Positions 8,714 through 16,445 are shown, counted from the stretch's first letter. The stretch: DNA of 64,000 bases from Desulfurococcaceae archaeon (GCA_038845865.1 JAWBQJ010000004.1:1-64000); one strand, 5' to 3'. Program-made: numbers and translations. Notes: generated by a model from the letters alone, not told the origin.

Positions 8714-9430
8714 GTGAGCGGGGTGCCAGGTACAATACCCCTTATAGGTGAAAGGTTCCCCGAAATAACCGTTGAAACAACTCACGGAGTGAAGAAGCTG
8801 CCAGAAGACTATAAGGGCAAGTGGCTAGTACTGTTCAGCCACCCCGCTGACTTCACACCCGTCTGTACTACCGAGTTCGTGGCATTCGCTAAGAGAGTAG
8901 AAGACTTCAAGAAGCTTAACGCCGAGCTACTAGGACACAGCGTGGACAGCGTCTACTCTCACATCAAGTGGGTTGAGTGGATTAAGGAGAAACTGGGCGT
9001 TGAGATACCTTTCCCCGTGATCGCGGACCCCAACGGCGAGGTGGCCAGGAAGCTGGGCTTCTTACACGCGCAAAGCGCTACCCACACCGTTAGAGCGGTC
9101 ATCTTAGTAGACCCTGAAGGCGTTATAAGAGCGGTGCTGTACTACCCCCAGGAGGCCGGTAGGAACATAGACGAGATCCTGAGGTTACTAAAGGCACTAC
9201 AAATAAACACTCAATATAGAAGAGCATTACCGGCTAACTGGCCGAATAACGAACTAGTAGGAGACGCCGTCATAGTGCCACCAGCGAGAACCGTCCAAGA
9301 AGCGCAGGAAAGGCCAAAGCGATTTAAGTGCTACGACTGGTGGCTTTGCTACGAAGAAGGAAAAATACCGCTGGAGGAAGTGGCTGAAGTTAGAAAATGG
9401 CTTGAAAGGGCCGCTAAACCCGTCCAATAA
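8714..9430 (+). CDS. Archaeal thioredoxin-type peroxiredoxin (Prx6-like)
   Basis: Reduces hydrogen peroxide and organic hydroperoxides with a cysteine thiol. The peroxidatic cysteine is C51 in the motif [10 protein letters not shown]. The C-terminal extension has C206 and C212 in CYDWWLC, the arrangement known from the Aeropyrum pernix peroxiredoxin, where the second of these cysteines resolves the peroxidatic one in a decameric ring. The length of 238 residues is normal. GTG at 8714 is the start, with no Shine-Dalgarno sequence but a well-placed TATA box, consistent with leaderless translation. Confidence 0.95.
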   Translation: MSGVPGTIPLIGERFPEITVETTHGVKKLPEDYKGKWLVLFSHPADFTPVCTTEFVAFAKRVEDFKKLNAELLGHSVDSVYSHIKWVEWIKEKLGVEIPFPVIADPNGEVARKLGFLHAQSATHTVRAVILVDPEGVIRAVLYYPQEAGRNIDEILRLLKALQINTQYRRALPANWPNNELVGDAVIVPPARTVQEAQERPKRFKCYDWWLCYEEGKIPLEEVAEVRKWLERAAKPVQ

Positions 9431-9436
9431 GCTACC

Positions 9437-9463
9437 TAGTTTTTCTTAACTTCTTTTTCCACC
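9437..9463 (+). terminator. Oligo-T terminator after peroxiredoxin gene
   Basis: Two T-runs (AGTTTTTCTTAACTTCTTTTTC) follow the stop codon at once on the coding strand, the usual form of intrinsic termination signal in archaea. No strong hairpin is needed or seen. Confidence 0.5.
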
Positions 9464-9476
9464 ATATCCGTAAAGG

Positions 9477-10994
9477 TTAAAACATCTCCTTATCCTGTTC
9501 GTACTCTCTACCTACTTTGAGCGAGATGCTGGCCTTGGCGAGCTCGTAGCCGAGGTAAAAGCAGTGCTCGTAAAGCGATACCAGGTTCCTTCTAATAACC
9601 TCCGCGAATATTGCGTAGGGGTCTCTCCCCCTGATCTCTAAACTAGGCTTCAGGGCCCCGGGCTCATAGTGCTGCAACAGTATCTCACCCTTTTCGTGGT
9701 TTACGGCGATCTTGAAGTACCCCCTAGGGTCGTGCCTAAGCGGTAGCCTCTCTACGGCGTTAACGATTACTTCGGCGCGTGGTAAGGGGGTAACCGCTCT
9801 TCTTTTACTCTTAGCTACAAGCATGTTTGTCGACAGGTCCTTTGGGGGCCTCTTCAGCTCTCTGGCTAGTACTGCCATGTCTAGTGCCTTCCTCAGCTCT
9901 TTCACTGATCCGCGCGTCTTCGCGCTTTCCTCCGTGGTCAAGTATAGTTCAATTCCAAGCTCGACTCCTATAAATGCCAGTAATGCATTCAACCCAATGC
10001 TATCAACGTCAACAAGCTCTGTGACATTGCCCGTACCCATGAGCACCGGTGTGTTAGGCATTTCGCGCTTAGCCAGGGCATATGCTTCGAGGGATTCTAC
10101 GAGGCCCTGTAGCGGCGGCATTAGGAGAGGATCTACTATGAGCTTCTCGAATCCCCTTTCTTCGAGGTGGGCAATGCGCTTTTTCAACAAATCTATGCGA
10201 TCGCGTGGAGATCCCGTCGTTGCCGTTAGTACTAGCGGCTTCTCCCTTATAAGGCTCCTGTAATCTACTAATCTCTCAGCGCTTTCGACGGGCACTCCAT
10301 TGATGAAATCGACGATCTCAGCTACCTTGATTACGAGATTAAAGTCTACCGAATCCACTCCTATGGGCTTCGCGAGGAGTTCACGCGCGTGCTTCACTAT
10401 TCTAACCGATTCTTCCACGTCAAACCCGTATGGAAAGCCCAGGGACACAGCATCGGCGTGTTTGAAAGCCTCCTTGTAACGCTCTAAGTCATCTGGGCTT
10501 TTTGCGTATGCTTCGAGAATTACTAGTGGGTAATCCGAGGTGACCCTTAAGCTCCCGATCGTGAATACCCCGGTCCCCTGCGCTCTAGCCTTGACTTTGT
10601 TGAGTATTTCTTGCTCGCGCTTCTCGGTGTACTCCCTTAAAACCTCGTCAGCAGGTATTACAGGCGAGAACTTTACCCCCTCAAGCAGAGCCTTAACCAT
10701 TAATGGTAGGTCATAGACGTAGCGAGGGCCCTTAATAACCGGTATGCCGAAAGAGCTTGAAACGCTTGACATGTCTCCATCAGCGTATCCGGGCACGATA
10801 ATGATGTCAACCCCACCGAGCCTGCTCCTGTGCCGGGGTAACTCCCTTAAGAGGTAGTTCACATTAATCATCGCTGCGACGGGTATAGGGAGCTCTAAAA
10901 CGTCCACCTCAACTCCGAGCTCCCTTCGCGTCTTCTCGGCTACCTCAACTACGTGTTTGTAAGCAAGCCTACCTGTTACTAATAGTAGCTTCAC
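9477..10994 (-). CDS. Dihydropteroate synthase-like protein (archaeal TIGR00284 type)
   Basis: A 505-residue protein with an N-terminal domain starting KLLLVTGRLAYKHV and a central TIM-barrel segment resembling dihydropteroate synthase (for example ILEAYAKSPDDLERYKEAF, SLGFPYGFDVEES and VLMGTGNVTELVDVDS). It matches the archaeal DHPS-related family linked to tetrahydromethanopterin-type cofactors. The actual reaction is not settled; classical p-aminobenzoate condensation is not expected in archaea that use ribofuranosylaminobenzene phosphate. It overlaps the upstream flavoprotein gene by 4 bases and is the last gene of a leftward operon with mptE and mptD, which strongly supports a pterin role. 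Confidence 0.85.
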   Translation of the reverse strand: MKLLLVTGRLAYKHVVEVAEKTRRELGVEVDVLELPIPVAAMINVNYLLRELPRHRSRLGGVDIIIVPGYADGDMSSVSSSFGIPVIKGPRYVYDLPLMVKALLEGVKFSPVIPADEVLREYTEKREQEILNKVKARAQGTGVFTIGSLRVTSDYPLVILEAYAKSPDDLERYKEAFKHADAVSLGFPYGFDVEESVRIVKHARELLAKPIGVDSVDFNLVIKVAEIVDFINGVPVESAERLVDYRSLIREKPLVLTATTGSPRDRIDLLKKRIAHLEERGFEKLIVDPLLMPPLQGLVESLEAYALAKREMPNTPVLMGTGNVTELVDVDSIGLNALLAFIGVELGIELYLTTEESAKTRGSVKELRKALDMAVLARELKRPPKDLSTNMLVAKSKRRAVTPLPRAEVIVNAVERLPLRHDPRGYFKIAVNHEKGEILLQHYEPGALKPSLEIRGRDPYAIFAEVIRRNLVSLYEHCFYLGYELAKASISLKVGREYEQDKEMF

Positions 10995-11584
10995 GCGGTA
11001 ACACCAAGTAATTCTTTGACCTGCTCGGGACGCGAAAGAACCGTGACCCCGGTAATGCTCTGCAGCTTCTTCACGATCTCGAGATAAAATGGAGCAGGCT
11101 TAACGACTATTTCAACGTTGAATTTCACCGCGCCGTGCGGGCACGCAGCTAAGCACGCGTAGCATCTATTGCACTTGATGACGTTAACCGCTACCTTGTA
11201 ATAAGGGTGCTCTCTTAATGCCCCCGTAGGACACGCGTTAGCGGCATAGCATAGATTGCACGGCCTACACCTCTCCCGGTCGATAACTAGGGGTACCGTG
11301 CTCTTAACCTCGTAGGCGTCTACTGGCAAAATGTAGAGTGGTGTTCTTGTTTTCAAAGCGTGCATTGCAAGCGTTGAAACCAAACTATCCGCCACTCCAT
11401 TAACTATCTTGCTCACAGTATTCATCGTCGCCGGTGACACGATTACACAAGAGTACGTGCCCAGGTAAAGTCTACCCGTAGAGGGGAACCCGGGCGGCTC
11501 CGAGCTCTCATATATGATTCCCGTTGGGTAATCCCCTACGAGTGCGTTTTCGAGCTTTCCGCGAAGACCGTACATCTCTAGCAC
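10991..11584 (-). CDS. Archaeoflavoprotein / dihydromethanopterin reductase-like protein with two 4Fe-4S clusters
   Basis: The region 10991-11584 begins at a GTG (MLEMYGLRGKL) and encodes the FMN-binding part of an AfpA/DmrX-type flavoprotein followed by a ferredoxin domain with CRPCNLCYAANACPTG and CNRCYACLAACPHG (two 4Fe-4S clusters). In relatives this protein reduces dihydromethanopterin to the tetrahydro form. Homologous coding clearly continues upstream in the same frame to the mptD stop at 11714-11716: it reads AWGITGAGALLEESV then KVIEELVIRGIKITAFVS, the typical FMN-fold N-terminus. No ATG, GTG or TTG lies in that stretch, so either a non-standard start is used, the mptD stop is read through, or a sequence error exists. 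The 3' end overlaps the DHPS-like gene by 4 bases. Confidence 0.85.
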   Translation of the reverse strand: MLEMYGLRGKLENALVGDYPTGIIYESSEPPGFPSTGRLYLGTYSCVIVSPATMNTVSKIVNGVADSLVSTLAMHALKTRTPLYILPVDAYEVKSTVPLVIDRERCRPCNLCYAANACPTGALREHPYYKVAVNVIKCNRCYACLAACPHGAVKFNVEIVVKPAPFYLEIVKKLQSITGVTVLSRPEQVKELLGVTA

Positions 11585-11713
11585 GGTCTCGCCTGCCTTA
11601 GAAACAAAGGCAGTAATCTTGATTCCACGAATTACGAGCTCCTCTATTACCTTAACACTCTCTTCGAGAAGTGCCCCGGCACCCGTTATGCCCCACGCTA
11701 CCGCGTTATGCGT

Positions 11714-12097
11714 TTAAACCACCTCTTCTACCTCTTCTATGTAGCCCAGAGTGTACTTTAGCTCGGGAATGTACCTCAACCTCGCTACAACTCTGCATTT
11801 TCCGTACCTCACTACGATCCTGGCGTCGACGTGCATAGATTTCAGTGTTACGTAGCTATATGGCGAGGTATTTCGCGGAAGCTCGACGTTTATTTTCACA
11901 TCCACTTCTTCTCTGAACGGTTGCGCCAGTAGAGACCTCTTAATAGCTTCCTCGAGTATTTTTAAATCCTCAGCGTTCCTGACTGGTATACCGGTGAACT
12001 GGTGTACGAGTGTGCCAATGGCTATTCCAGCCTCGAAGACTGCGCGATCCCTACTAGTAACCTTTGGAGAAAAGTACTTAGTGGCGGGGTCCTCCAA
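11714..12097 (-). CDS. mptD: Archaeal dihydroneopterin aldolase (MptD family)
   Basis: A 127-residue protein with the N-terminal signature RDRAVFEAGIAIGTLVHQFT followed by GIPV, which matches the archaeal DUF381/MptD family. MptD converts 7,8-dihydroneopterin to 6-hydroxymethyl-7,8-dihydropterin and glycolaldehyde. The gene overlaps the end of mptE by 20 bases and is followed, directly after its TAA, by flavoprotein coding sequence in the same frame. Identification rests on remembered family motifs, strongly supported by the mptE neighbour. Confidence 0.82.
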   Translation of the reverse strand: MEDPATKYFSPKVTSRDRAVFEAGIAIGTLVHQFTGIPVRNAEDLKILEEAIKRSLLAQPFREEVDVKINVELPRNTSPYSYVTLKSMHVDARIVVRYGKCRVVARLRYIPELKYTLGYIEEVEEVV

Positions 12098-12851
12098 TCA
12101 CTTCACCTAAGGTCAGTACCTCCATACCTTTATCTCTAAGTAGTGAAATGAGCATCCTGGCGATGCCGAGCTTCACTGACTTGATCGCCGGGTTTCCGGC
12201 TACCTTTCCGGGGCAACTATGTGGTTTTTCGAAGTCAAACCCAACTAGTATAGCCCTTCTATACCCGGCACAGTAGAGTAGGAAAAGCGCCCGATCGCCG
12301 TCTGTAAAACCACCAAAATTGTATACTAAAGGCCTCGGCTCGACTTGTGTGGAGCCTATTAAAGGACCTTTAAAAGCCGTGATGTAGTCGAGCCTATCTA
12401 TGTTATCCCCGTGAGCATGAACAACTAAGATTGAGCCCTTACTAGAGGACTCTACTAGGGAGCGCAGCTCCGCGTCCAGGTCCGTTGCCACGACGTCAGG
12501 TACCAACCCCGCATCCAGCAGTATTCCCGCCGCCCCGTCAGCGGCAACTAAGAGTAACTCGCGTCTATGGTAATGTGCCTTGACGTACTCTAGTTCGAGG
12601 TATGCGTTTTTCCCACAACCAACGACAACTGTAACCTCCCTACCAGCAATCTTCTCGAAGAGGTACTCAGCTTCCATGCCTTTACTCGTTTTCAGCAAAA
12701 TACTACTCAGAAGATCAGCTGCTTCTTGGTCTTTTTCAAAGTTCAAACCCGGAAGCCTGCTACTGATGTACCTGTAAATTTTTACCCACTCGTTTCTGTC
12801 TATGAACCAGGCCAACAAATCACCACTCTTTAATTGAGCTATAGTAACCAT
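12078..12851 (-). CDS. mptE: 6-hydroxymethyl-7,8-dihydropterin pyrophosphokinase (MptE-like, DUF115)
   Basis: A 257-residue protein with the DUF115 pattern: VVGCGKNAYLELEYVK (about residues 83-98), LLVAADGAAGILLDAGLVPD, VVATDLDAE, HAHGDN and, near the C-terminus, AILVGFDFEKP. MptE transfers pyrophosphate from ATP to 6-hydroxymethyl-7,8-dihydropterin, replacing FolK in archaea. It is the first gene of the leftward operon mptE-mptD-flavoprotein-DHPS-like. The ATG at 12849-12851 lies about 25 bases after a TATA box at 12871-12881 on the minus strand, so the transcript is probably leaderless. Confidence 0.88.
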   Translation of the reverse strand: MVTIAQLKSGDLLAWFIDRNEWVKIYRYISSRLPGLNFEKDQEAADLLSSILLKTSKGMEAEYLFEKIAGREVTVVVGCGKNAYLELEYVKAHYHRRELLLVAADGAAGILLDAGLVPDVVATDLDAELRSLVESSSKGSILVVHAHGDNIDRLDYITAFKGPLIGSTQVEPRPLVYNFGGFTDGDRALFLLYCAGYRRAILVGFDFEKPHSCPGKVAGNPAIKSVKLGIARMLISLLRDKGMEVLTLGEVIGGPRH

Positions 12852-12870
12852 TATCTAGTTTAGTAGTGAA

Positions 12871-12881
12871 TGATATATAAG
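12871..12881 (-). promoter_or_regulatory. TATA box of the pterin operon
   Basis: On the minus strand this reads CTTATATATCA, about 25 bases before the mptE ATG. The same short interval (12852-12901) must also hold the promoter of the divergent padR gene. Confidence 0.65.
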
Positions 12882-12901
12882 TTACTTAGCTAAATAAATT
12901 A

Positions 12902-13291
12902 ATGGTGTGTACCATGTGTCATCACCATCACCACCACGAACACCACTGGAGGCACCCGGAATTCCCGAGAACGAGGTTTGGCTTTCCACTCCGGGGACTC
13001 CTCCATTTAATCATCTTAAAGGCCCTTGGAGAGAAGCCGATGAGGGGTATTGACGTACAAAAGTATATCAAAGAGAAATTCGATTTTGACATTCCAAGCG
13101 CCGCCGTGTACGTGATCTTGAAAGGCCTCGAGGAGAAGGGCCTCGTATACTCTAAGTGGGATAAAGATGCTGAAGGATCTCCAGTAAAACTATACTACGC
13201 AACGGGCGAAGGCAAGGACTACTTAAAGGATAAAATAGAGGCCATCAAGTCCCTTAAGAAGGTATTAGACTATCTAACAACGAGCACTTAA
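12902..13291 (+). CDS. PadR family transcriptional regulator with His-rich N-terminus
   Basis: Residues 25-128 form a PadR-type winged helix: GLLHLIILKALGEKPMRGID, then SAAVYVILKGLEEKGLVYSK and LYYATGEGKDYLKDKIEAIK. PadR proteins are dimeric repressors that bind operator palindromes and respond to ligands. The N-terminus is unusual: MVCTMCHHHHHHEHHWRH has nine histidines and two cysteines within 18 residues, so metal binding is a reasonable inference. The start is ATG 12902 or ATG 12914; both keep the His run. It is divergent from mptE and lies upstream of the phosphate permease gene; its own target is unknown. Confidence 0.88.
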   Translation: MVCTMCHHHHHHEHHWRHPEFPRTRFGFPLRGLLHLIILKALGEKPMRGIDVQKYIKEKFDFDIPSAAVYVILKGLEEKGLVYSKWDKDAEGSPVKLYYATGEGKDYLKDKIEAIKSLKKVLDYLTTST

Positions 13292-13318
13292 GCGAGTTTA
13301 CAGCTCACATTCACCATA

Positions 13319-13333
13319 CATTACTTTTTTATT
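13319..13333 (+). terminator. Oligo-T terminator after padR
   Basis: The run ATTACTTTTTTATTT lies about 30 bases after the padR stop codon on the coding strand and fits archaeal oligo-T termination. Confidence 0.45.
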
Positions 13334-13359
13334 TGAACCCGAAGCATTAGTTGTAAGTT

Positions 13360-13371
13360 CACGTTAACGTG
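13360..13371. promoter_or_regulatory. Perfect 12-bp palindrome between padR and the phosphate permease gene
   Basis: CACGTTAACGTG is a perfect palindrome about 60 bases upstream of the permease TATA box. It could be an operator or enhancer-type site, possibly for the adjacent PadR protein; position this far upstream of the TATA box would suit an activator better than a repressor. Confidence 0.35.
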
Positions 13372-13428
13372 CAGGTTCATCTGAAAAGCTTTTAAACCCA
13401 ATTTAGCTACCTTAAGAATAATGCTGGC

Positions 13429-13435
13429 TATATAA
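13429..13435 (+). promoter_or_regulatory. TATA box of phosphate permease gene
   Basis: TATATAA at 13429-13435 predicts a start of transcription near 13458, just before the TTG start at 13464. Two further TATA-like runs follow at 13440-13453, so the exact start is uncertain. Confidence 0.5.
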
Positions 13436-13463
13436 TTCTATATAGTTTATATAGGTGTAGCCG

Positions 13464-14648
13464 TTGCTAGCGGTGCTCATCGCCATAATCGCGGCGGGTT
13501 TTACGCTTTCATTATTAAATGGAGCTAATTGTGCGGGTAACGTAGTTGGCTTGGTTTCAGGCTTCAGGGGGAAGAGTGCCAAGATCGTCACTCTACTCAG
13601 CCCATTGTCCATATTTACCGGGGCTTTAATGGCGGGGAGCTTCGTGTCTCACACATTCATTGAAGGCATACTAGACTACACTACGGGTAGCCAGGGGCTT
13701 GTAGCTAAGACGGTCTTCTCCGTTTTCCTTTCAACTCTTACCTGGACCTTGATAGCACTAGTGCGCAAAGCACCTATTAGCGTGAGCCAGGTAGCTGTAG
13801 GTAGCATGCTGGGCTCAGCGTTTTCTCTATGTAGGCTATCATGCGTGAACTGGACGAACGTGGTTTTCATTGTGGTATCGTGGCTTCTAACTCCCTTAAC
13901 CTCGATGTCCATTTCACTGGTGCTCTACAGGGTACACGTGCGCATGAAGGAGGATCGCGGTGACCTTTACGCGGTAATTGGGGCTTCGCTGTACCTCTTT
14001 GCCGTATTAGCGATTGTACAGTACCTCTTATACGCAAACGTCATCGAGAGGCTGCTGGCCACTGTAACCTCGTTGATAACGTCGTCAATCGCGTCTACTT
14101 CGCATGCCGTATACGTGTATTTGGGACGAAGGGGAAAAGGCGATTTCCGCGGCCGTGCGTATAGAATCGCTGTACTTACCATCTCTTTCATGGTCGCGTT
14201 TATTTACGGTGCGCACGATGTTGCAAACGTGGCCGGCCCACTCTCAGTAGTTCTCCTTAAAACCACGCGAGAGGGCACTAACGACGTTCACACCACTTTA
14301 CCAGTAGCCTTGGCTATATCGGCTACAGGGCTCTCTCTAGGAGCTTTTCTGTGGGGTTATCGGGTAGCTGAAACCATTGGTGCCAAGATAACACCACTGA
14401 CCATGGAGTCGGGTCTCCTAGCGCAACTGAGCACTTTCCTCACTGTAGCCGTACTAGTAGTTCTAGGCATACCCAGTTCCGTCACGCTCGCGGTGATAGG
14501 CTCGGTGACTGGTATAGGTTGTGCTCGAGGCTTGGAATACGTCGATTGGAAGACGTTTTTCAAAGTAATTGTAACGTGGATTCTCGGGGTGCCGGTCACG
14601 ATTCTACTCTCAGCTATATCGCTTACGGTCTTGAAAACAGCTTCATGA
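13464..14648 (+). CDS. Inorganic phosphate transporter, PiT family
   Basis: A 394-residue membrane protein with about ten helices and the duplicated PiT signature: LNGANCAGNVVGLVSG near residue 18 and YGAHDVANVAGPLSVV near residue 250, both variants of the GANDVANAxGxxVG motif. PiT proteins are phosphate symporters coupled to protons or sodium. The N-terminal copy has cysteine in place of the usual aspartate (GANC versus GAND), and the second has GAHD. The TTG start at 13464 follows a good TATA box and gives a first helix at once. The 3' end overlaps the convergent prepilin peptidase gene by 26 bases. Confidence 0.88.
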   Translation: MLAVLIAIIAAGFTLSLLNGANCAGNVVGLVSGFRGKSAKIVTLLSPLSIFTGALMAGSFVSHTFIEGILDYTTGSQGLVAKTVFSVFLSTLTWTLIALVRKAPISVSQVAVGSMLGSAFSLCRLSCVNWTNVVFIVVSWLLTPLTSMSISLVLYRVHVRMKEDRGDLYAVIGASLYLFAVLAIVQYLLYANVIERLLATVTSLITSSIASTSHAVYVYLGRRGKGDFRGRAYRIAVLTISFMVAFIYGAHDVANVAGPLSVVLLKTTREGTNDVHTTLPVALAISATGLSLGAFLWGYRVAETIGAKITPLTMESGLLAQLSTFLTVAVLVVLGIPSSVTLAVIGSVTGIGCARGLEYVDWKTFFKVIVTWILGVPVTILLSAISLTVLKTAS

Positions 14649-15447
14649 GCAGGTGAACGAGGGGGACATCACCGAGAACAAGCAGTAGTAGCACGCCGAG
14701 AAATAGGTGGAATATGAATGGTATTCCCGGCGATACCCAAATGTAGGTTTCCTCGCTCAGTACGCCCTGGTCCACGAGCTTTCTGAGTACACTTGCCTGG
14801 TCTTCATCTATCCTCGCTAGGAGTCTATACCTGACTAGAACCTCTGTACCCGAAACAGTGAACTCCTGTACTGGAAAATGGTGTTTAAGCACACCATTAA
14901 GGTACTCGCGTAACTTAACAGGTCTACTCACGAATGGCAAAATGATCTTGTATTTAGTGCTCAGCGCGCTGAGCACGCCTCTATACTTAGCGAGGACCCT
15001 AACAGCATTTACGAGCATCAAGAACATGGATGTCAACGCAGCGTAGAATATCGCTACTAGTGAAGGCGGTAACATGCCTTCTAGAGGTAGAGTAAACCTG
15101 TAAATCGATGGGTAGAAAAGTGCTAGGCCAAGTGCGATTGCCACGTACACGTCACCATCACCCACGAGGCCGAGTTTATAGAGTGATGTGAAGAGGCCTG
15201 CAGACACTAGTAGGGAAAACGCAGCGTAAACCACGAGGAGAGTAAATGATCCACTACCCGTTATAAACGACACGATGAAAAGGGCCGTGGTAACTGCAAG
15301 ATACGCGTGGACTATTCGAGCGCTCAGCTCTCTTGTTCTTAGATCCTCTATGCTGAGCACTCCCAGAGCCAGTAGCGTGGCGGCGACCCTAACCGCATCT
15401 ACTAAGAGGCTCAAATTAAGCCACATGAACCGCACCTTCACTAACAT
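14623..15447 (-). CDS. pibD: Archaeal prepilin/preflagellin peptidase (A24 aspartic membrane protease)
   Basis: Cleaves class III signal peptides of archaeal pilins and archaellins. The two catalytic aspartates are visible: one in VLSIEDLRTREL after the first helix, the other in the GxGD motif GLVGDGDVYVAI. About six to seven membrane helices are predicted, with a soluble domain before the last one. The frame is open to 15513, but the TATA box at 15460-15467 would place transcription start near 15440, so ATG 15447 (MLVKVRFMWLN) or ATG 15426 is the likely start. A matching pilin and pilus ATPase lie at 46.7-54.1 kb. The 3' end overlaps the convergent permease gene. Confidence 0.87.
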   Translation of the reverse strand: MLVKVRFMWLNLSLLVDAVRVAATLLALGVLSIEDLRTRELSARIVHAYLAVTTALFIVSFITGSGSFTLLVVYAAFSLLVSAGLFTSLYKLGLVGDGDVYVAIALGLALFYPSIYRFTLPLEGMLPPSLVAIFYAALTSMFLMLVNAVRVLAKYRGVLSALSTKYKIILPFVSRPVKLREYLNGVLKHHFPVQEFTVSGTEVLVRYRLLARIDEDQASVLRKLVDQGVLSEETYIWVSPGIPFIFHLFLGVLLLLVLGDVPLVHLLMKLFSRP

Positions 15448-15458
15448 ACATCTCCAGG

Positions 15459-15468
15459 AGTATAAATA
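15459..15468. promoter_or_regulatory. Single TATA element shared by two divergent genes
   Basis: AGTATAAATAAT reads as a TATA box on the plus strand and as ATTATTTATACT on the minus strand. It is the only TATA-like sequence between the prepilin peptidase gene (leftward) and the coiled-coil gene (rightward), so it may serve both. Confidence 0.45.
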
Positions 15469-15507
15469 ATGGTAATACTTGGAGCCTTGCTTTATCAGTA
15501 TAGGATA

Positions 15508-16140
15508 ATGCATGAACGTTCCGGGATTTACGTGGGCCCTTTCTCGAGCTTTCTCGTTAAGTGGAAAACCAGGAACAACGTACTAGAGGAAGGAGACAAG
15601 GTTAAGAAGTCCATCGAGGAACTAAGTAAGGGGCTTGACGAGGTCAAGAAAACCACTTTAGCGCTTGCCGAGAAAGTGGACAAGTTAAACAAGTCCCTGG
15701 CAGACCTTTCACGAGAGGTTGGTAAATTAAGTGACTCCTTCGGCTTCATAGTAGAAGACGTTGCCCGGAGCCTTTTACCGACATGGCTCCACGTAAACAT
15801 GGGCATACTCGTCAAGAACCTTAGTAGAGCATTCTTTGACCTGGGTAACAAGGTGGTAGAGGTGGATTTCTACGGTGAGGGCGTTGACGTTAATGGAGAT
15901 AGCGTAGTAGTTTTCGGAGAGGCCAAGGCCAGAATCCATGGAGAAGACGTTAAGGCATTTTACGACAAGGTACAGCAGGTCTTAAGGCAGAAAAGCCGCT
16001 CTAAGTACACGTTGCTAATGTATGGGCTTTATGTACACCCCTCAGCGGTACAAGAAGCACTTCAACGAGAAATAGTGGTAGTATCACCGTACACCGTTGT
16101 ATCACGATACAGTGCGAACGGGACCTCACGCGCTCCGTAA
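15508..16140 (+). CDS. Coiled-coil protein with PD-(D/E)XK nuclease-like domain
   Basis: The frame is open from ATG 15469, but the TATA box at 15460-15467 places the transcription start near 15490, so ATG 15508 is more likely. The first 75 residues from there contain a heptad-rich coiled coil (KSIEELSKGLDEVKKTTLAL and on to REVGKLSDSF). The second half has a PD-(D/E)XK-like core: KVVEVDFYGEGVDV followed by VVVFGEAKARI, giving an acidic residue and an E-x-K pair, then a helix DVKAFYDKVQQVLRQ. This is the layout of archaeal DUF3782-type proteins, which are predicted nucleases of unknown role. A structured RNA candidate lies 160 bases downstream on the same strand. Confidence 0.7.
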   Translation: MHERSGIYVGPFSSFLVKWKTRNNVLEEGDKVKKSIEELSKGLDEVKKTTLALAEKVDKLNKSLADLSREVGKLSDSFGFIVEDVARSLLPTWLHVNMGILVKNLSRAFFDLGNKVVEVDFYGEGVDVNGDSVVVFGEAKARIHGEDVKAFYDKVQQVLRQKSRSKYTLLMYGLYVHPSAVQEALQREIVVVSPYTVVSRYSANGTSRAP

Positions 16141-16274
16141 TACAATAGCATTTAATGACAAATGTATTACTCGAACAGTGTTATACAAAAGTGGGACCCA
16201 CGTACTTCCCAAAATTACATGCAAGAAGATAATGATACAAAACAAATTCCTTAACTAGAAGACACGATACAAGT

Positions 16275-16282
16275 GTATAAAG
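16275..16282 (+). promoter_or_regulatory. TATA box before the structured RNA candidate
   Basis: GTATAAAG centred at 16278 predicts transcription start near 16302, which coincides with the first base of the 34-bp stem at 16301. Confidence 0.6.
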
Positions 16283-16300
16283 GACGCCGGCCCAGCCCGG

Positions 16301-16445
16301 CTTAGAGAGTATTAGTATAGGCATGTCTATGCAGCGCGCGAGGTGGAGATCGGGGGTCAGCGCTCACCCGGGACACCGGGTGGGTGTTGATCTCTGATCT
16401 CGCTTCGTGCACTGTATAGACATGCTTATACTAACTCTCTCTAAG
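16301..16445 (+). ncRNA. Candidate structured non-coding RNA with a 34-bp stem
   Basis: Bases 16301-16334 pair with 16412-16445: 32 of 34 positions pair, two as G-U on the plus strand, with one 2-base internal loop. Inside, GCGAG (16338-16342) pairs with CTCGC (16399-16403), GAGATC (16346-16351) pairs with GATCTC (16389-16394), and CACCCGG (16365-16371) pairs with CCGGGTG (16376-16382) around a GACA loop. The result is a nearly continuous rod of about 145 nt. The G-U pairs become A-C mismatches on the other strand, so a plus-strand RNA is favoured. A TATA box is correctly placed upstream and a pyrimidine-rich stretch (16478-16500) follows. No SRP, RNase P, tRNA or C/D hallmark is present; the function is unknown. 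Confidence 0.65.

Noticed and set aside
12914-12950. His6 run as cloning-vector contamination
   Set aside because: It is followed by more histidines, tryptophan and a native PadR domain, with archaeal promoter sequence upstream; no vector sequence is seen.
16301-16445. SRP (7S) RNA or RNase P RNA
   Set aside because: The SRP helix 8 loop motifs and RNase P conserved elements are missing, and the main stem is too AT-rich for a housekeeping RNA in a hyperthermophile.
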